DNA from: Siderastrea siderea
Lineage: Eukaryota > Cnidaria > Anthozoa > Scleractinia > Rhizangiidae
Direction: 5' to 3'
Assembly: GCA_964030785.1 (NCBI GenBank)
Contig: OZ034968.1
Span: forward strand, 43,896,186-43,960,185
Length of the DNA stretch: 64,000 bases
Notes under the pieces: generated by a model
Databases searched by the model: none
What the model was told of the DNA's origin: nothing
Seen by the model: only the letters and a program-made list of their open reading frames with translations
In this document: positions 7,674-14,255 of the stretch, piece after piece
Position numbering within the stretch: the stretch's first letter is position 1
How the letters are laid out: every line of letters begins with the position of its first letter
Position numbers and translations under genes: made by a program

Positions 7674-7909
7674 TGGATCCCGTGCATTCACGACCTCGAC
7701 GGATTCGTAGTGATCGAGGGTTGTCTCAATGGGGAGGACTGTTTCCGTTTTGGAAACTCATGCGACGACAACGTGGTGGCTGGTTGAGTCCCGAGGTGAT
7801 GAGAGTCCCCGGGTTTGATCTGAGACAACGTTTAGCACGACGACGCTATAAAAACCCCTCACGACGACGACGGGGTACCACTACTCGACGACGACGACGA
7901 CGACGTTAA
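7673..7909 (+). CDS. Protamine-like Arg-rich protein with a QRGG site, 78 aa
   Basis: It starts within the stop of the upstream gene (TAATG). The protein contains MRRQRGGWL near residues 30-38 and ends with two long Arg/Ser tracts, so it is strongly protamine-like. The motif RQRGG followed by a bulky hydrophobic matches the other small core proteins of this element. Its 3' part contains the TATA box (7,847-7,854) that probably drives the major capsid gene. DNA condensation is inferred from composition. Confidence 0.6.
   Translation: MDPVHSRPRRIRSDRGLSQWGGLFPFWKLMRRQRGGWLSPEVMRVPGFDLRQRLARRRYKNPSRRRRGTTTRRRRRRR
7847..7854 (+). promoter_or_regulatory. TATA box for the major capsid gene
   Basis: TATAAAAA lies inside the upstream Arg-rich gene, 58 nt before the capsid ATG at 7,912. 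This is one of several cases in the element where a promoter is embedded in a coding region. Confidence 0.6.
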
Positions 7910-7911
7910 CC

Positions 7912-9339
7912 ATGCCGAATGTGATGTCACGCGTGACAGCCCCTACCTACTCTGAAGGGGCTGCCCCAGCGCATCCGCGTTCCGAAGGGACCGTCAACTC
8001 GGCGTTACGGATTTTCAAGGTGCCACCGACCGACATTAGCATCAATGCCTATCGCATGGTCACCATTCAACCCACCACCACGGGTATCAATCCCATGGAA
8101 TTCATCATACCGCGGTTGGACGATTTTGTGGATTTGGGACGCAGTTACTTTACCATGGAATTGAGTTTGAAAAAGGACGATGCCGGGAACTTGGTGGCCA
8201 ATCAGAAATTGTGGCCCGTTAATAATTTGGCCCATTCCATCATCAAGCAAATTGACTTGCAGTTGAATGGCACGTTGATCAGTCCTCAATCCGACACTTA
8301 TCATTACAAAGCTTACCTGGAAACCTTGTTGAATTATGACCGAGAAGATGGCAAGACCGTGTTAGGACCCCAAGGATGGTACAATCAAGTGGATTTCCCA
8401 CCCCAATGGACCAACAACAATACCAACAGTGCTACACCGCATGCAGATTGGCGTAATCTCAGTGCCAATCACAAAGGAGCCTTGGCCGCCATGGTAGCCG
8501 AAACCGCCAAGTATGCTGGAGGTGTCACTCACAGTCTGGTGTTTACCCCCCACTTGGAAGTCTTTCACACTGGCAAATTGTTGGTGCCTGGCATAGAAAT
8601 CAAGATGAAATTTCATTTCAATGGCCCCAACCTGTTTTTGAATGGAGTGGCTCTAGCTGGCCGATTGATGGAGGGGGATGTGAAACTACGGTTTCATCTC
8701 TGTCAACTGCGTTTGAATGACGCCATCTACAGGAGTTTATCTGAAAAAAGACACAATGAAGGCCAAGTGGCTGCTTACCCAACCGTCCGCAGTGAAATCC
8801 GGACTTTCAGCATGCAAGGCAACCTGGTCCGCTTTGATATCCCTAACCTGTTTCAAAACAGAATACCTGACCGATTGATTGTGGGATTGTTGGACAGCCG
8901 TGCCTTCAATGGAGATGTCACCCGAGATCCTTTCTGTTTCCAGAAATTTGGTCTGACGTCCATTCGACAGATTGTCAAAGGAGAAGAATACCCTTATGAA
9001 ACCCTACAGTTAGTGCATGACAATGGCACCCGAGATAATCTAGGCTACTTCCGTTTTCTGCAAGCCAGTGGTGCCTGGTGTAAAAAGAAAGGCAATATGG
9101 TAGAACTAGGAGATTGGGGCCAAGATAAAAATTGTACCTTGTACATGTTTGACAATGTGGCCAATGGATGTGCTGACAGTCAAAACCTCAACCCCAAGCA
9201 AACAGGCGATTTACAACTCGTCTTGGAATTTGGAGCCGCACCTGGTGTCAATATAACCGTGCTCGTCTATGGAGAATTTGAGAACTTGCTGGAGATTGAC
9301 AGGAACGGAGCCGTGTTGTATAACATCTACCAGCACTGA
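7912..9339 (+). CDS. mcp: Major capsid protein (double jelly roll, F54H12.2-like), 475 aa
   Basis: Forms the hexon-like capsomers. The N-terminal jelly roll shows the typical Polinton capsid sequence: PRLDDFVDLGRSYFTMELS, then PVNNLAHSIIKQIDLQLNG and YHYKAYLETLLNYDREDGK. The second half contains LKLRFHLCQL-like strands (VKLRFHLCQLRLNDA) and an acyl-like FGLTSIRQIVKGEEYPYE block, ending in a loop with a Gly/Asn-rich segment. The length (475 aa) is normal for the family. Large animal databases often name this family 'uncharacterized protein F54H12.2-like'. The gene is intact. Its TGA overlaps the protease ATG (TGATG). Confidence 0.92.
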   Translation: MPNVMSRVTAPTYSEGAAPAHPRSEGTVNSALRIFKVPPTDISINAYRMVTIQPTTTGINPMEFIIPRLDDFVDLGRSYFTMELSLKKDDAGNLVANQKLWPVNNLAHSIIKQIDLQLNGTLISPQSDTYHYKAYLETLLNYDREDGKTVLGPQGWYNQVDFPPQWTNNNTNSATPHADWRNLSANHKGALAAMVAETAKYAGGVTHSLVFTPHLEVFHTGKLLVPGIEIKMKFHFNGPNLFLNGVALAGRLMEGDVKLRFHLCQLRLNDAIYRSLSEKRHNEGQVAAYPTVRSEIRTFSMQGNLVRFDIPNLFQNRIPDRLIVGLLDSRAFNGDVTRDPFCFQKFGLTSIRQIVKGEEYPYETLQLVHDNGTRDNLGYFRFLQASGAWCKKKGNMVELGDWGQDKNCTLYMFDNVANGCADSQNLNPKQTGDLQLVLEFGAAPGVNITVLVYGEFENLLEIDRNGAVLYNIYQH

Positions 9340-9878
9340 TGGAACATGTGGCCTTGAATAATGTACAGTTGGATTATTTAGCCCGAGACGACCCCCAATT
9401 GAACCCTGTCTTTTACGGGACGGTGGCCTGTGATCGTTTACCCAAGAGTCCTGTCAAGATCGAACCCCAAGGGTACATTGTGAACACCGACCCGCACGAT
9501 CCACCGGGACAACATTGGTTAGCAGTGTGGACAGATGGAAAGGTGTGTGAAGTCCTGGACAGTTATGCTTTGCCATTGGACACGTACGTGCAAGCTACCC
9601 CGTTACGAGATTGGATTGTCCAACATTGGAAGTATGTGGTGACCAATGGCAAGTCCCTCCAAGCCATTTCAAGCAAGAGTTGTGGTGATTACGCCTTGTT
9701 GTATTTGAAAGCCAAAGCCCGTGGACGGACCTTGCAAGAGTTTTTAAATGAGTTTTCTGATCATGATTATGTAAGCAATGACCATCAAGCCGGTCAACGC
9801 CTTCAACAATTGATTGTAGGCCAAGAAGCCAGATGGTATCAACTTTGTTGTCATCCGTATCATCAATGTAATGGTTAA
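9339..9878 (+). CDS. Adenain-like cysteine maturation protease (family C5), 179 aa
   Basis: Cleaves virion precursors at Gly-Gly-type sites. Catalytic residues are recognisable in the order of the C5/ULP fold: H59 in GQHWLAVW, D74 in EVLDSYA, Q108 in SLQAISSKS and C115 in SKSCGDYAL. The length is close to adenovirus proteases. Its start overlaps the capsid stop by one base. The stop codon overlaps an AATAAA signal (9,878-9,883). Likely substrates in this element are the six or so small proteins with QRGG/MRGG sites. All key residues are present, so it should be active. Confidence 0.88.
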   Translation: MEHVALNNVQLDYLARDDPQLNPVFYGTVACDRLPKSPVKIEPQGYIVNTDPHDPPGQHWLAVWTDGKVCEVLDSYALPLDTYVQATPLRDWIVQHWKYVVTNGKSLQAISSKSCGDYALLYLKAKARGRTLQEFLNEFSDHDYVSNDHQAGQRLQQLIVGQEARWYQLCCHPYHQCNG

Positions 9879-9906
9879 ATAAAATATGTTGGAAAAAAGT
9901 GGTGTT

Positions 9907-9988
9907 GGGGTCGTAGCTCAGTCGGTAGAGCCTTAGTCGTGCGTGGGTTCGAGTCCCACCGACTCCCATAAAAAGGTGCCTTTTTTTT
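9907..9988 (+). ncRNA. tRNA-like Pol III gene with shortened anticodon arm and T8 terminator
   Basis: A 7-bp acceptor stem is formed by 9,907-9,913 (GGGGTCG) and 9,960-9,966 (CGACTCC, one G-U pair). The D arm is GCTC/GAGC (9,916-9,931). The T arm is perfect (GTGGG-TTCGAGT-CCCAC, 9,943-9,959). The A box TAGCTCAGTCGG and B box GGTTCGAGTCC match Pol III consensus. Only 11 nt (9,932-9,942) lie between D and T arms instead of about 23, so there is no normal anticodon arm. A run of eight T (9,981-9,988) follows and would terminate Pol III. The transcript would be about 75-80 nt. Such an RNA cannot decode normally. A VA-RNA-like regulator or a decayed tRNA gene are the alternatives. Confidence 0.75.
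9967..9976 (+). promoter_or_regulatory. TATA-like element before the ATPase gene
   Basis: CATAAAAAGG lies about 35-44 nt before the ATPase ATG. The following GGTGCC-T8 can also pair with it to form a small hairpin (AAAAAGGTGCCTTTTT), so the site may serve both as TATA and as the end of the tRNA-like transcript. Confidence 0.4.
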
Positions 9989-10010
9989 AAAAAAAGGGTA
10001 GTTCGTCATC

Positions 10011-10664
10011 ATGCAAACGGGGAAACCGTTTCGTTTTCATACTCCTTCCTCTATCTTGGTGGTGGGTCCTTCGGGATGTGGCAAAACCGTGTTTACGGAA
10101 AAACTCTTGGTAGACAACCCGGATTTGTTTGAAACCCCACCGACCCAAGTGCATTATTGTTATGGGGCCTGGCAAGATCGATTTCAAGGCATGCAAGATC
10201 ATGGGGTGGTGTTTCACGAAGGGATTCCCGATCATGAGGCCTTAGTGCAATGGTTTCCTCAAGGACATGGGGTCCTTGTCTTGGATGATTTAATGGATGA
10301 AGGCAGTCACGATAAACGCGTGTTGGATTTATTCACCAAACATTCACATCATCAAGGGGTGACCGTACTGTACTTGTGCCAAGACATGTTTCCCGTGGGT
10401 CGCTATGCTAAAAGTATATCCCGCAATGCCCATTACATCGTGGCGTTCAAGAACCCCCGAGATCAATTAGGGGTACGCAATGTCATGCTGCAATCGTTTC
10501 CGACCACTTGGAAAGACACGTTGGAGACGTTTCATCAAGCCACTACACGACCGTATGGCTATTTGGTCTTGGATTTACATCCCGCCTCCTCCGATCAACA
10601 ACGGTTGTTGAGTCACCTCTTAAAAGACGAAGGATGGACTCGCACTTATCAAAAACGACTATAA
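10011..10664 (+). CDS. FtsK/HerA (A32-like) genome-packaging ATPase, 217 aa
   Basis: Pumps viral DNA into the capsid. The Walker A motif is GPSGCGKT at residues 19-26 and Walker B is VLVLDDLMDE at about 88-97. The block LYLCQDMFPVGRYAKSISRNAHYIVAFKNPRDQ (about 123-155) contains the sensor Gln and Arg region typical of Polinton/adintovirus and A32-like ATPases. The length matches the family. The gene is intact and on the same strand as the capsid genes. The TATA box of the next gene overlaps its stop codon. Confidence 0.9.
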   Translation: MQTGKPFRFHTPSSILVVGPSGCGKTVFTEKLLVDNPDLFETPPTQVHYCYGAWQDRFQGMQDHGVVFHEGIPDHEALVQWFPQGHGVLVLDDLMDEGSHDKRVLDLFTKHSHHQGVTVLYLCQDMFPVGRYAKSISRNAHYIVAFKNPRDQLGVRNVMLQSFPTTWKDTLETFHQATTRPYGYLVLDLHPASSDQQRLLSHLLKDEGWTRTYQKRL

Positions 10665-10667
10665 AGG
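10660..10667 (+). promoter_or_regulatory. TATA box for the Gly-rich protein gene
   Basis: TATAAAGG overlaps the ATPase stop codon and lies 37 nt before the ATG at 10,704. This makes the earlier in-frame ATG at 10,674 unlikely because it would be too close to the transcription start. Confidence 0.6.
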
Positions 10668-10703
10668 CACCCTTTGAACAGGAAAAAAAAAGAGAAAGCG
10701 ACC

Positions 10704-11654
10704 ATGGCCGATGATGACCGTCAACCTCCGCAATCGTACGATACCACGGCCCCTGCGGGTGTGGGGGCAGCCAGCGGCAATCAAATGTCCCCAAGGGCCT
10801 GGCAAGATTTGTATTTCTCGGGAGACCAAGGCCTTATCGACGTGGCCATGGAGGAAATGCACCCCGATCCCCTCTATGAGTTTATGCAATCCATCCCCCC
10901 TGCCGACGTCATCGTGAGCTGGCCCGATTTGGATGGTGCGCCCCCTGCACAGGCTTCTTCCCCCGCAGGGGTAGGAAGTCCAGGAAGTCAATCCTTCCGT
11001 AGCATACAGACCAGCCCGCCGTCTTCCGTGGACAGTCCACTTACTTGGGGAAGCGCACGCGTGTCGCCCGATCCACGAAGAAGAAGAACAGCGGTGGGTG
11101 CTCGAACAGCAGCGGGTGCTGGGGGTAGTGGTGATGGACGTGGGGGACGTCGTGGTCCTAGGACTAGAGGTGGCGGACGTGGTGGTGCTGGTGGAGGTGG
11201 TGCTGGTGCTGGTGGTGCTGGTGGTGCTGGTGGAGGTGGTGCTGGTGCTGGTGGTGCTGGTGGTGCTGGTGGTGGAGGTGGTGCTGGTGGTGCTGGTGGC
11301 GGAGGAGGAGGAGGAGGAGGTGGAGGAGGTGGAGGAGGTGGAGGAGGTGGAGGAGGTGGTGGTCGTCGTGGTGGACGACGTGGGCGACGACGACGACTTT
11401 TCCCCGGTTCACCTTCGACACCTGCCTCTAATCCAGCCACCCCTCGAGGATCTTGGACGTCTGGGAGTCCACCCCCTCGTACCTTGCGTCAAGCGGATTT
11501 ACAACGACGTTTACGCATGCTGTTACAAGATCAAGAACAATTAGCCCAAGGACGTGAAATTGCTAATGTCACCATGACCAATAGCATTGTAACCAGTTAT
11601 AAACAGGGAGGAGCACCCAGCGTACAAACCTCGTCGTCCCGGGTTTCGCCGTAA
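10704..11654 (+). CDS. Gly-rich virion-type protein with a low-complexity core, 316 aa
   Basis: I chose the ATG at 10,704 for its GACCATGG context and the TATA box position. The N-terminal 120 residues are acidic with Pro/Ser. A tract of about 80 Gly/Ala residues follows (11,170-11,365), encoded by GGT/GCT/GGA trinucleotide repeats and flanked by Arg-Gly-Gly blocks (GRRGPRTRGGGRGG; RRGGRRGRRRRLFPG). The C-terminus has LRQADLQRRLRMLLQDQEQLAQG, a helix, and then a Thr/Ser-rich tail VTMTNSIVTSYKQGGAPSVQ. Not recognised by name. RGG regions suggest nucleic-acid binding or condensate formation (inference). The repeat tract is probably length-variable. Confidence 0.65.
   Translation: MADDDRQPPQSYDTTAPAGVGAASGNQMSPRAWQDLYFSGDQGLIDVAMEEMHPDPLYEFMQSIPPADVIVSWPDLDGAPPAQASSPAGVGSPGSQSFRSIQTSPPSSVDSPLTWGSARVSPDPRRRRTAVGARTAAGAGGSGDGRGGRRGPRTRGGGRGGAGGGGAGAGGAGGAGGGGAGAGGAGGAGGGGGAGGAGGGGGGGGGGGGGGGGGGGGGGGRRGGRRGRRRRLFPGSPSTPASNPATPRGSWTSGSPPPRTLRQADLQRRLRMLLQDQEQLAQGREIANVTMTNSIVTSYKQGGAPSVQTSSSRVSP
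11170..11365 (+). repeat. GGT/GCT/GGA trinucleotide repeat tract
   Basis: A GC-rich imperfect trinucleotide array, in frame within the Gly-rich protein. It has blocks of GGTGCTGGT and later GGAGGAGGT units. Confidence 0.85.
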
Positions 11655-11656
11655 AG

Positions 11657-12265
11657 ATGAAAACCGTCGTGTCGTTATTGAATGGATCGAAACAGCATGG
11701 TATTCGATTCCCACCGGAATTATTACAACGGATGGATTCCTTGTATGCCTTTTACCATCAACAATGGTGGTGTTATCGAAAAATGTTGAATCATTACAAG
11801 TGTATCAATGCCTTGTTCAATGGCATGGCATTACTCCTGATGGCTGCAGGCATGATTGCCGGGCCGCTATTGGAAAACAGTACATTGGTAGCGTGTTTGG
11901 CGGCGGTGGGCACCGTGGTCAAAGGATGGAATGATTTTAAACAATACCGATTTAAAGTGACCATGAGTCGATTTGCGTTTACCACCTATGCCAAAGCCTT
12001 GACCGAATTGAAAACCCATGTGCGGGGTGTTCCCTTGGAGGATCTGGAACGATTTTTAATCAAGATGCAAACCTTGGATGATACCATTGTGGATTTCACC
12101 CCTCCATTACCCAAACGATGTGTGCAAGATTACCATGGTCATTTTGTGCACCAACCCGTGGAAGCCCTATGCTATGTGGACGGATGTCCTCGTCCCTTGA
12201 GACCCAAAGATTATTGGATCAATAAAAAGCCGCTCCCTCCCAGTCCCACACTCTTAGAACCATGA
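11657..12265 (+). CDS. SLATT-like two-transmembrane protein, 202 aa
   Basis: Two adjacent hydrophobic segments (about 50-70, ALFNGMALLLMAAGMIAG; and about 73-89, STLVACLAAVGTVVKG) are separated by a very short polar turn. An amphipathic helix with paired aromatics precedes them (YAFYHQQWWCYRKM). After them come WNDFKQYRFK and long helices (FAFTTYAKALTELKTHVRG). This order of aromatic pre-helix, helical hairpin, and 'xNDFKxYxxK' plus helices is the layout of SLATT domains (SMODS/SLOG-associating 2TM effectors). The Cys/Pro-rich C-terminus is unassigned. It starts 2 nt after the Gly-rich gene and overlaps the next gene by 4 nt, so it is transcribed with virion genes. It could instead be a structural membrane protein. 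The family call needs a profile search. Confidence 0.55.
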   Translation: MKTVVSLLNGSKQHGIRFPPELLQRMDSLYAFYHQQWWCYRKMLNHYKCINALFNGMALLLMAAGMIAGPLLENSTLVACLAAVGTVVKGWNDFKQYRFKVTMSRFAFTTYAKALTELKTHVRGVPLEDLERFLIKMQTLDDTIVDFTPPLPKRCVQDYHGHFVHQPVEALCYVDGCPRPLRPKDYWINKKPLPPSPTLLEP

Positions 12266-12597
12266 CCGTCCAACGACGACGACGACGACGCAGAAAAAGG
12301 AAACAAAGAGGAGGGGCTTTAATTCGTCGCAAACCCCGTTTGGTGGATAAAATTGCTCATGGCATGAGTATGTTTCTATCAGGGCCAGCACCTGGGTTTG
12401 GACTCGCTTTAGGCAAATTAGGTGGTCAAGCCTTGAAAGGCATTACCGATAATGTACAACATTACCGACAACGAGGTGGGGGTTGGTGGCAAGATTTCAA
12501 ACGCAATACCCGTCAAGGCTATAAAGAGTCGCGAGACGTGATCAAACAAAACAAAGCCCTGCAACGTCTGTTGACGAGCCGTCCATGGTATCCTTGA
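12262..12597 (+). CDS. Arg-rich core protein with two QRGG sites, 111 aa
   Basis: Overlaps the previous stop in an ATGA junction. The N-terminus is a run of Arg (residues 5-11), then RKRKQRGGALI. A Gly-rich amphipathic segment (FLSGPAPGFGLALGKLGGQAL) follows, then a second site RQRGGGWWQDF near residue 70, and a basic tail ending RPWYP. Two protease-type sites would release an N-terminal basic peptide and a middle amphipathic helix, which is reminiscent of adenovirus core/pVI-type precursors. This is an inference from layout rather than sequence homology. Confidence 0.6.
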   Translation: MTVQRRRRRRRKRKQRGGALIRRKPRLVDKIAHGMSMFLSGPAPGFGLALGKLGGQALKGITDNVQHYRQRGGGWWQDFKRNTRQGYKESRDVIKQNKALQRLLTSRPWYP

Positions 12598-12755
12598 GGA
12601 GAAGACGACGACGACGTCGTCAACGAGGAGGGTTTTTAAATTTATTGGTCCCCGCCATGGTAGGATTGGGGAAAGCCGTGGCCTTGGAAACGGATAAACG
12701 TATAAAACGCACGATCCAAAAAGCCAACCAACGGTATCGTCGTCGTCACCGATAA
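12585..12755 (+). CDS. Second pX/mu-like core protein, 56 aa
   Basis: A short frame that overlaps the upstream gene by 13 nt. It reads MVSL, then eight Arg, then QRGGFLNLLVPAMVGLGKAV, and ends in an Arg/Lys/His tail. It has the same plan as the protein at 7,092: Arg run, QRGG, hydrophobic Leu/Pro/Val segment, basic tail. It is shorter than common length cut-offs and easily missed. A TATAAAAC at 12,701 inside it probably drives the next gene. Role as a condensed-DNA or membrane-active core peptide is inferred. Confidence 0.65.
   Translation: MVSLRRRRRRRRQRGGFLNLLVPAMVGLGKAVALETDKRIKRTIQKANQRYRRRHR
12701..12708 (+). promoter_or_regulatory. TATA box for the gene at 12759
   Basis: TATAAAAC lies 51 nt upstream of the next ATG and inside the pX-like coding frame. 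Confidence 0.5.
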
Positions 12756-12758
12756 AGG

Positions 12759-13076
12759 ATGCAACGTCTTCGACGTCAATTACCGTTTTTACGGTCCATG
12801 TCACAAGAGGCCAATGGTTCCAAACGTCAAGAGTTGTTACAACATGCCAGTGCCGATCAAATCAATGCTGTGAGTGAACTGGTCTTGAACTTCTTAAAAA
12901 ACAAGATTCCCGTCACCCCACCTATGCTGACTAAACTTCAACCCTATAAAAAGGTACTACGTGATTTGGGACGTCGTCGACATTCCGTCAAAAAACGTCG
13001 TCAGTGGTTAGTTCAACAAAAAGGACGAGGGTTGTTTCAAGGACTTCACGAGGTGTTATGTCAATGTGTTCGTTAA
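12759..13076 (+). CDS. Conserved Polinton-type basic protein, 105 aa
   Basis: The helical middle (LLQHASADQINAVSELVLNFLKNKIPVT) is followed by LQPYKKVLRDLGRRRHSVKKRRQWLVQQKG. Small basic proteins with an 'xLK-YKKxLRxL--RR-S---RR' pattern and a Gly-containing tail are recurrent in animal Polintons. In those the RR block usually runs into a GGF site; here the sequence is QQKGRGLFQ, so the Gly-Gly site is altered. Function is unknown, probably virion-associated. It starts 3 nt after the preceding stop. Confidence 0.6.
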   Translation: MQRLRRQLPFLRSMSQEANGSKRQELLQHASADQINAVSELVLNFLKNKIPVTPPMLTKLQPYKKVLRDLGRRRHSVKKRRQWLVQQKGRGLFQGLHEVLCQCVR

Positions 13077-13090
13077 CCCTCCCTACGTGG

Positions 13091-13288
13091 ATGACTCTGT
13101 TACAAGAGGCCAATCGGACCACCGACAAGTGGAAAGACGAATGTTCTTATTGGAAGCATAAATATCACCTGTTGTATCGAGAGTACCAACACATCTTGAG
13201 GGCCCGTCTTTGTGAGAGCTGCCGTGCGGTAGAAGACGGGGAACTTTGCCCCGATTGTAGTCAACCACCATGGACGAGGTCTACATGA
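13091..13288 (+). CDS. Small zinc-ribbon-like protein, 65 aa
   Basis: I took the ATG at 13,091, after the previous stop. The peptide has a Trp/Tyr-rich helical N-terminus (WKDECSYWKHKYHLLYREY) and a C-terminal LCESCRAVEDGELCPDCS with two CxxC pairs, compatible with one bound zinc. It overlaps the next gene by 19 nt. No family was recognised. TATAAAAA at 12,945 may contribute to its transcription. Confidence 0.55.
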   Translation: MTLLQEANRTTDKWKDECSYWKHKYHLLYREYQHILRARLCESCRAVEDGELCPDCSQPPWTRST

Positions 13289-13899
13289 TTCCCCACCAGG
13301 ACTTGGAACAACTCATTCAATATTACAAAGGAGAACTCACCGAAAATGCCTTGTTGAACAAAGCCGCGACGCTCGCCGCCCAAAAACATGTCTTGTTAGC
13401 CAATCCTCAATTACCCCCAGCCTTGGTCAATGCTCAAACTAAACCGTTGAGTCAAGAATTAACCAAGTTAACCAAACGCATTCGTCAATTTCCCGGAGGC
13501 GTGGGGGTTGGGGCACCGGGTGGTCCGCCAGGTGAAGAAGGCAAGGAAGAAGCCGGGGATTTGGTGACGGGACCCGTGGAACAATGGTTGAAGCGCATGA
13601 TAAAAGGCAGCCCGTCGACCCCCAAACCTCCAATTACCCCTGCAACCAAGAAAAGCAAAGGAGCAGCCACTACCAGTAAAATTCCCAAGAAAGGGAGCCC
13701 ATCCACCAGTCGAGGGGATAGCCGGTCGCGTTTAGAAGCCATTCGAGAACAACGCAAGGCTTTGGAAAAAAAGTTAGCCGAGAGTCGCAAAGGCAAAGGA
13801 GTCTCCCGTGAAGTGGAACGATTGAAACCTTTACCCGGTTGGGAAGATTGGGCCAAAGGCAAAAAGTTACGACGTCGATTGGATTACGACACGGACTAA
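13270..13899 (+). CDS. Conserved Polinton-type protein with basic Ser/Pro-rich tail, 209 aa
   Basis: The N-terminus (MDEVYMIPHQDLEQLIQYYKGELTENALLNKAATLAAQ) is of a type I associate with a conserved Polinton late protein beginning xVYMxPxxxLxxL. About 75 residues of helix are followed by a Gly/Pro linker, a block GPVEQWLKRMIKGSPS, and a long Lys/Ser/Pro-rich region with repeated GSPST units. It ends in a basic helix (RLEAIREQRKALEKKLAESRKGKG). Probably a virion or assembly protein, but the role is unknown. Intact. Confidence 0.6.
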   Translation: MDEVYMIPHQDLEQLIQYYKGELTENALLNKAATLAAQKHVLLANPQLPPALVNAQTKPLSQELTKLTKRIRQFPGGVGVGAPGGPPGEEGKEEAGDLVTGPVEQWLKRMIKGSPSTPKPPITPATKKSKGAATTSKIPKKGSPSTSRGDSRSRLEAIREQRKALEKKLAESRKGKGVSREVERLKPLPGWEDWAKGKKLRRRLDYDTD

Positions 13900-13904
13900 A
13901 AAAG

Positions 13905-14255
13905 ATGCCCACCAAGAGGAGGAGGAGAAGGGGACGCACCCAACGAGGAGGGGCCTTGGATGTCCAAAAATGGATTGCTAAGACGGGGAAGGAATTTCAT
14001 TGGCCCGGTTATCAATACATGGGCCCTGGCACCCATTTGGCCAAACGTCTGAAACGTGGGGATCCCGGGATCAATCGCTTGGACCAAATTGCTAAGCAAC
14101 ACGACATTGATTACAGCCGTGCCAAGAATTTGCAAGAGAAATGGAAAGCCGATACCAAGATGATCCAAGCCATTGATCGATTACCCGGCAAGAAAACCAA
14201 GACGGAACGGGTGGTCAAAAAAATCATGCAAACCAAGAAACGTTTAAAATTGTAA
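13905..14255 (+). CDS. Parvovirus-type phospholipase A2 protein with QRGG site, 116 aa
   Basis: I took the ATG at 13,905, which is 6 nt after the preceding stop. After an Arg run and TQRGGAL (residues 12-18), the protein has a PLA2 calcium loop YMGPGT (38-43) and the catalytic His-Asp pair in KQHDIDYSRA (H66, D67), with ADTKMI downstream. This matches the compact parvoviral VP1u-type PLA2 family. Such enzymes breach endosomal membranes during entry. The QRGG suggests maturation by the viral protease, releasing the enzyme from its Arg-rich leader. It is the last late gene on the + strand. AATAAA at 14,286 is its poly(A) signal. Confidence 0.8.
   Translation: MPTKRRRRRGRTQRGGALDVQKWIAKTGKEFHWPGYQYMGPGTHLAKRLKRGDPGINRLDQIAKQHDIDYSRAKNLQEKWKADTKMIQAIDRLPGKKTKTERVVKKIMQTKKRLKL

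Noticed and set aside
9907..9967. A normal decoding tRNA gene
   Set aside because: Only 11 nt lie between the D and T arms, so no standard anticodon stem-loop can form. Called a tRNA-like RNA instead.
10988..11544. Long Pro-rich, His-rich and Val-rich frames on both strands across the Gly tract
   Set aside because: They are frame shadows of the GGT/GCT/GGA trinucleotide array. The + strand Gly-rich frame has the TATA and Kozak context and normal-looking ends.
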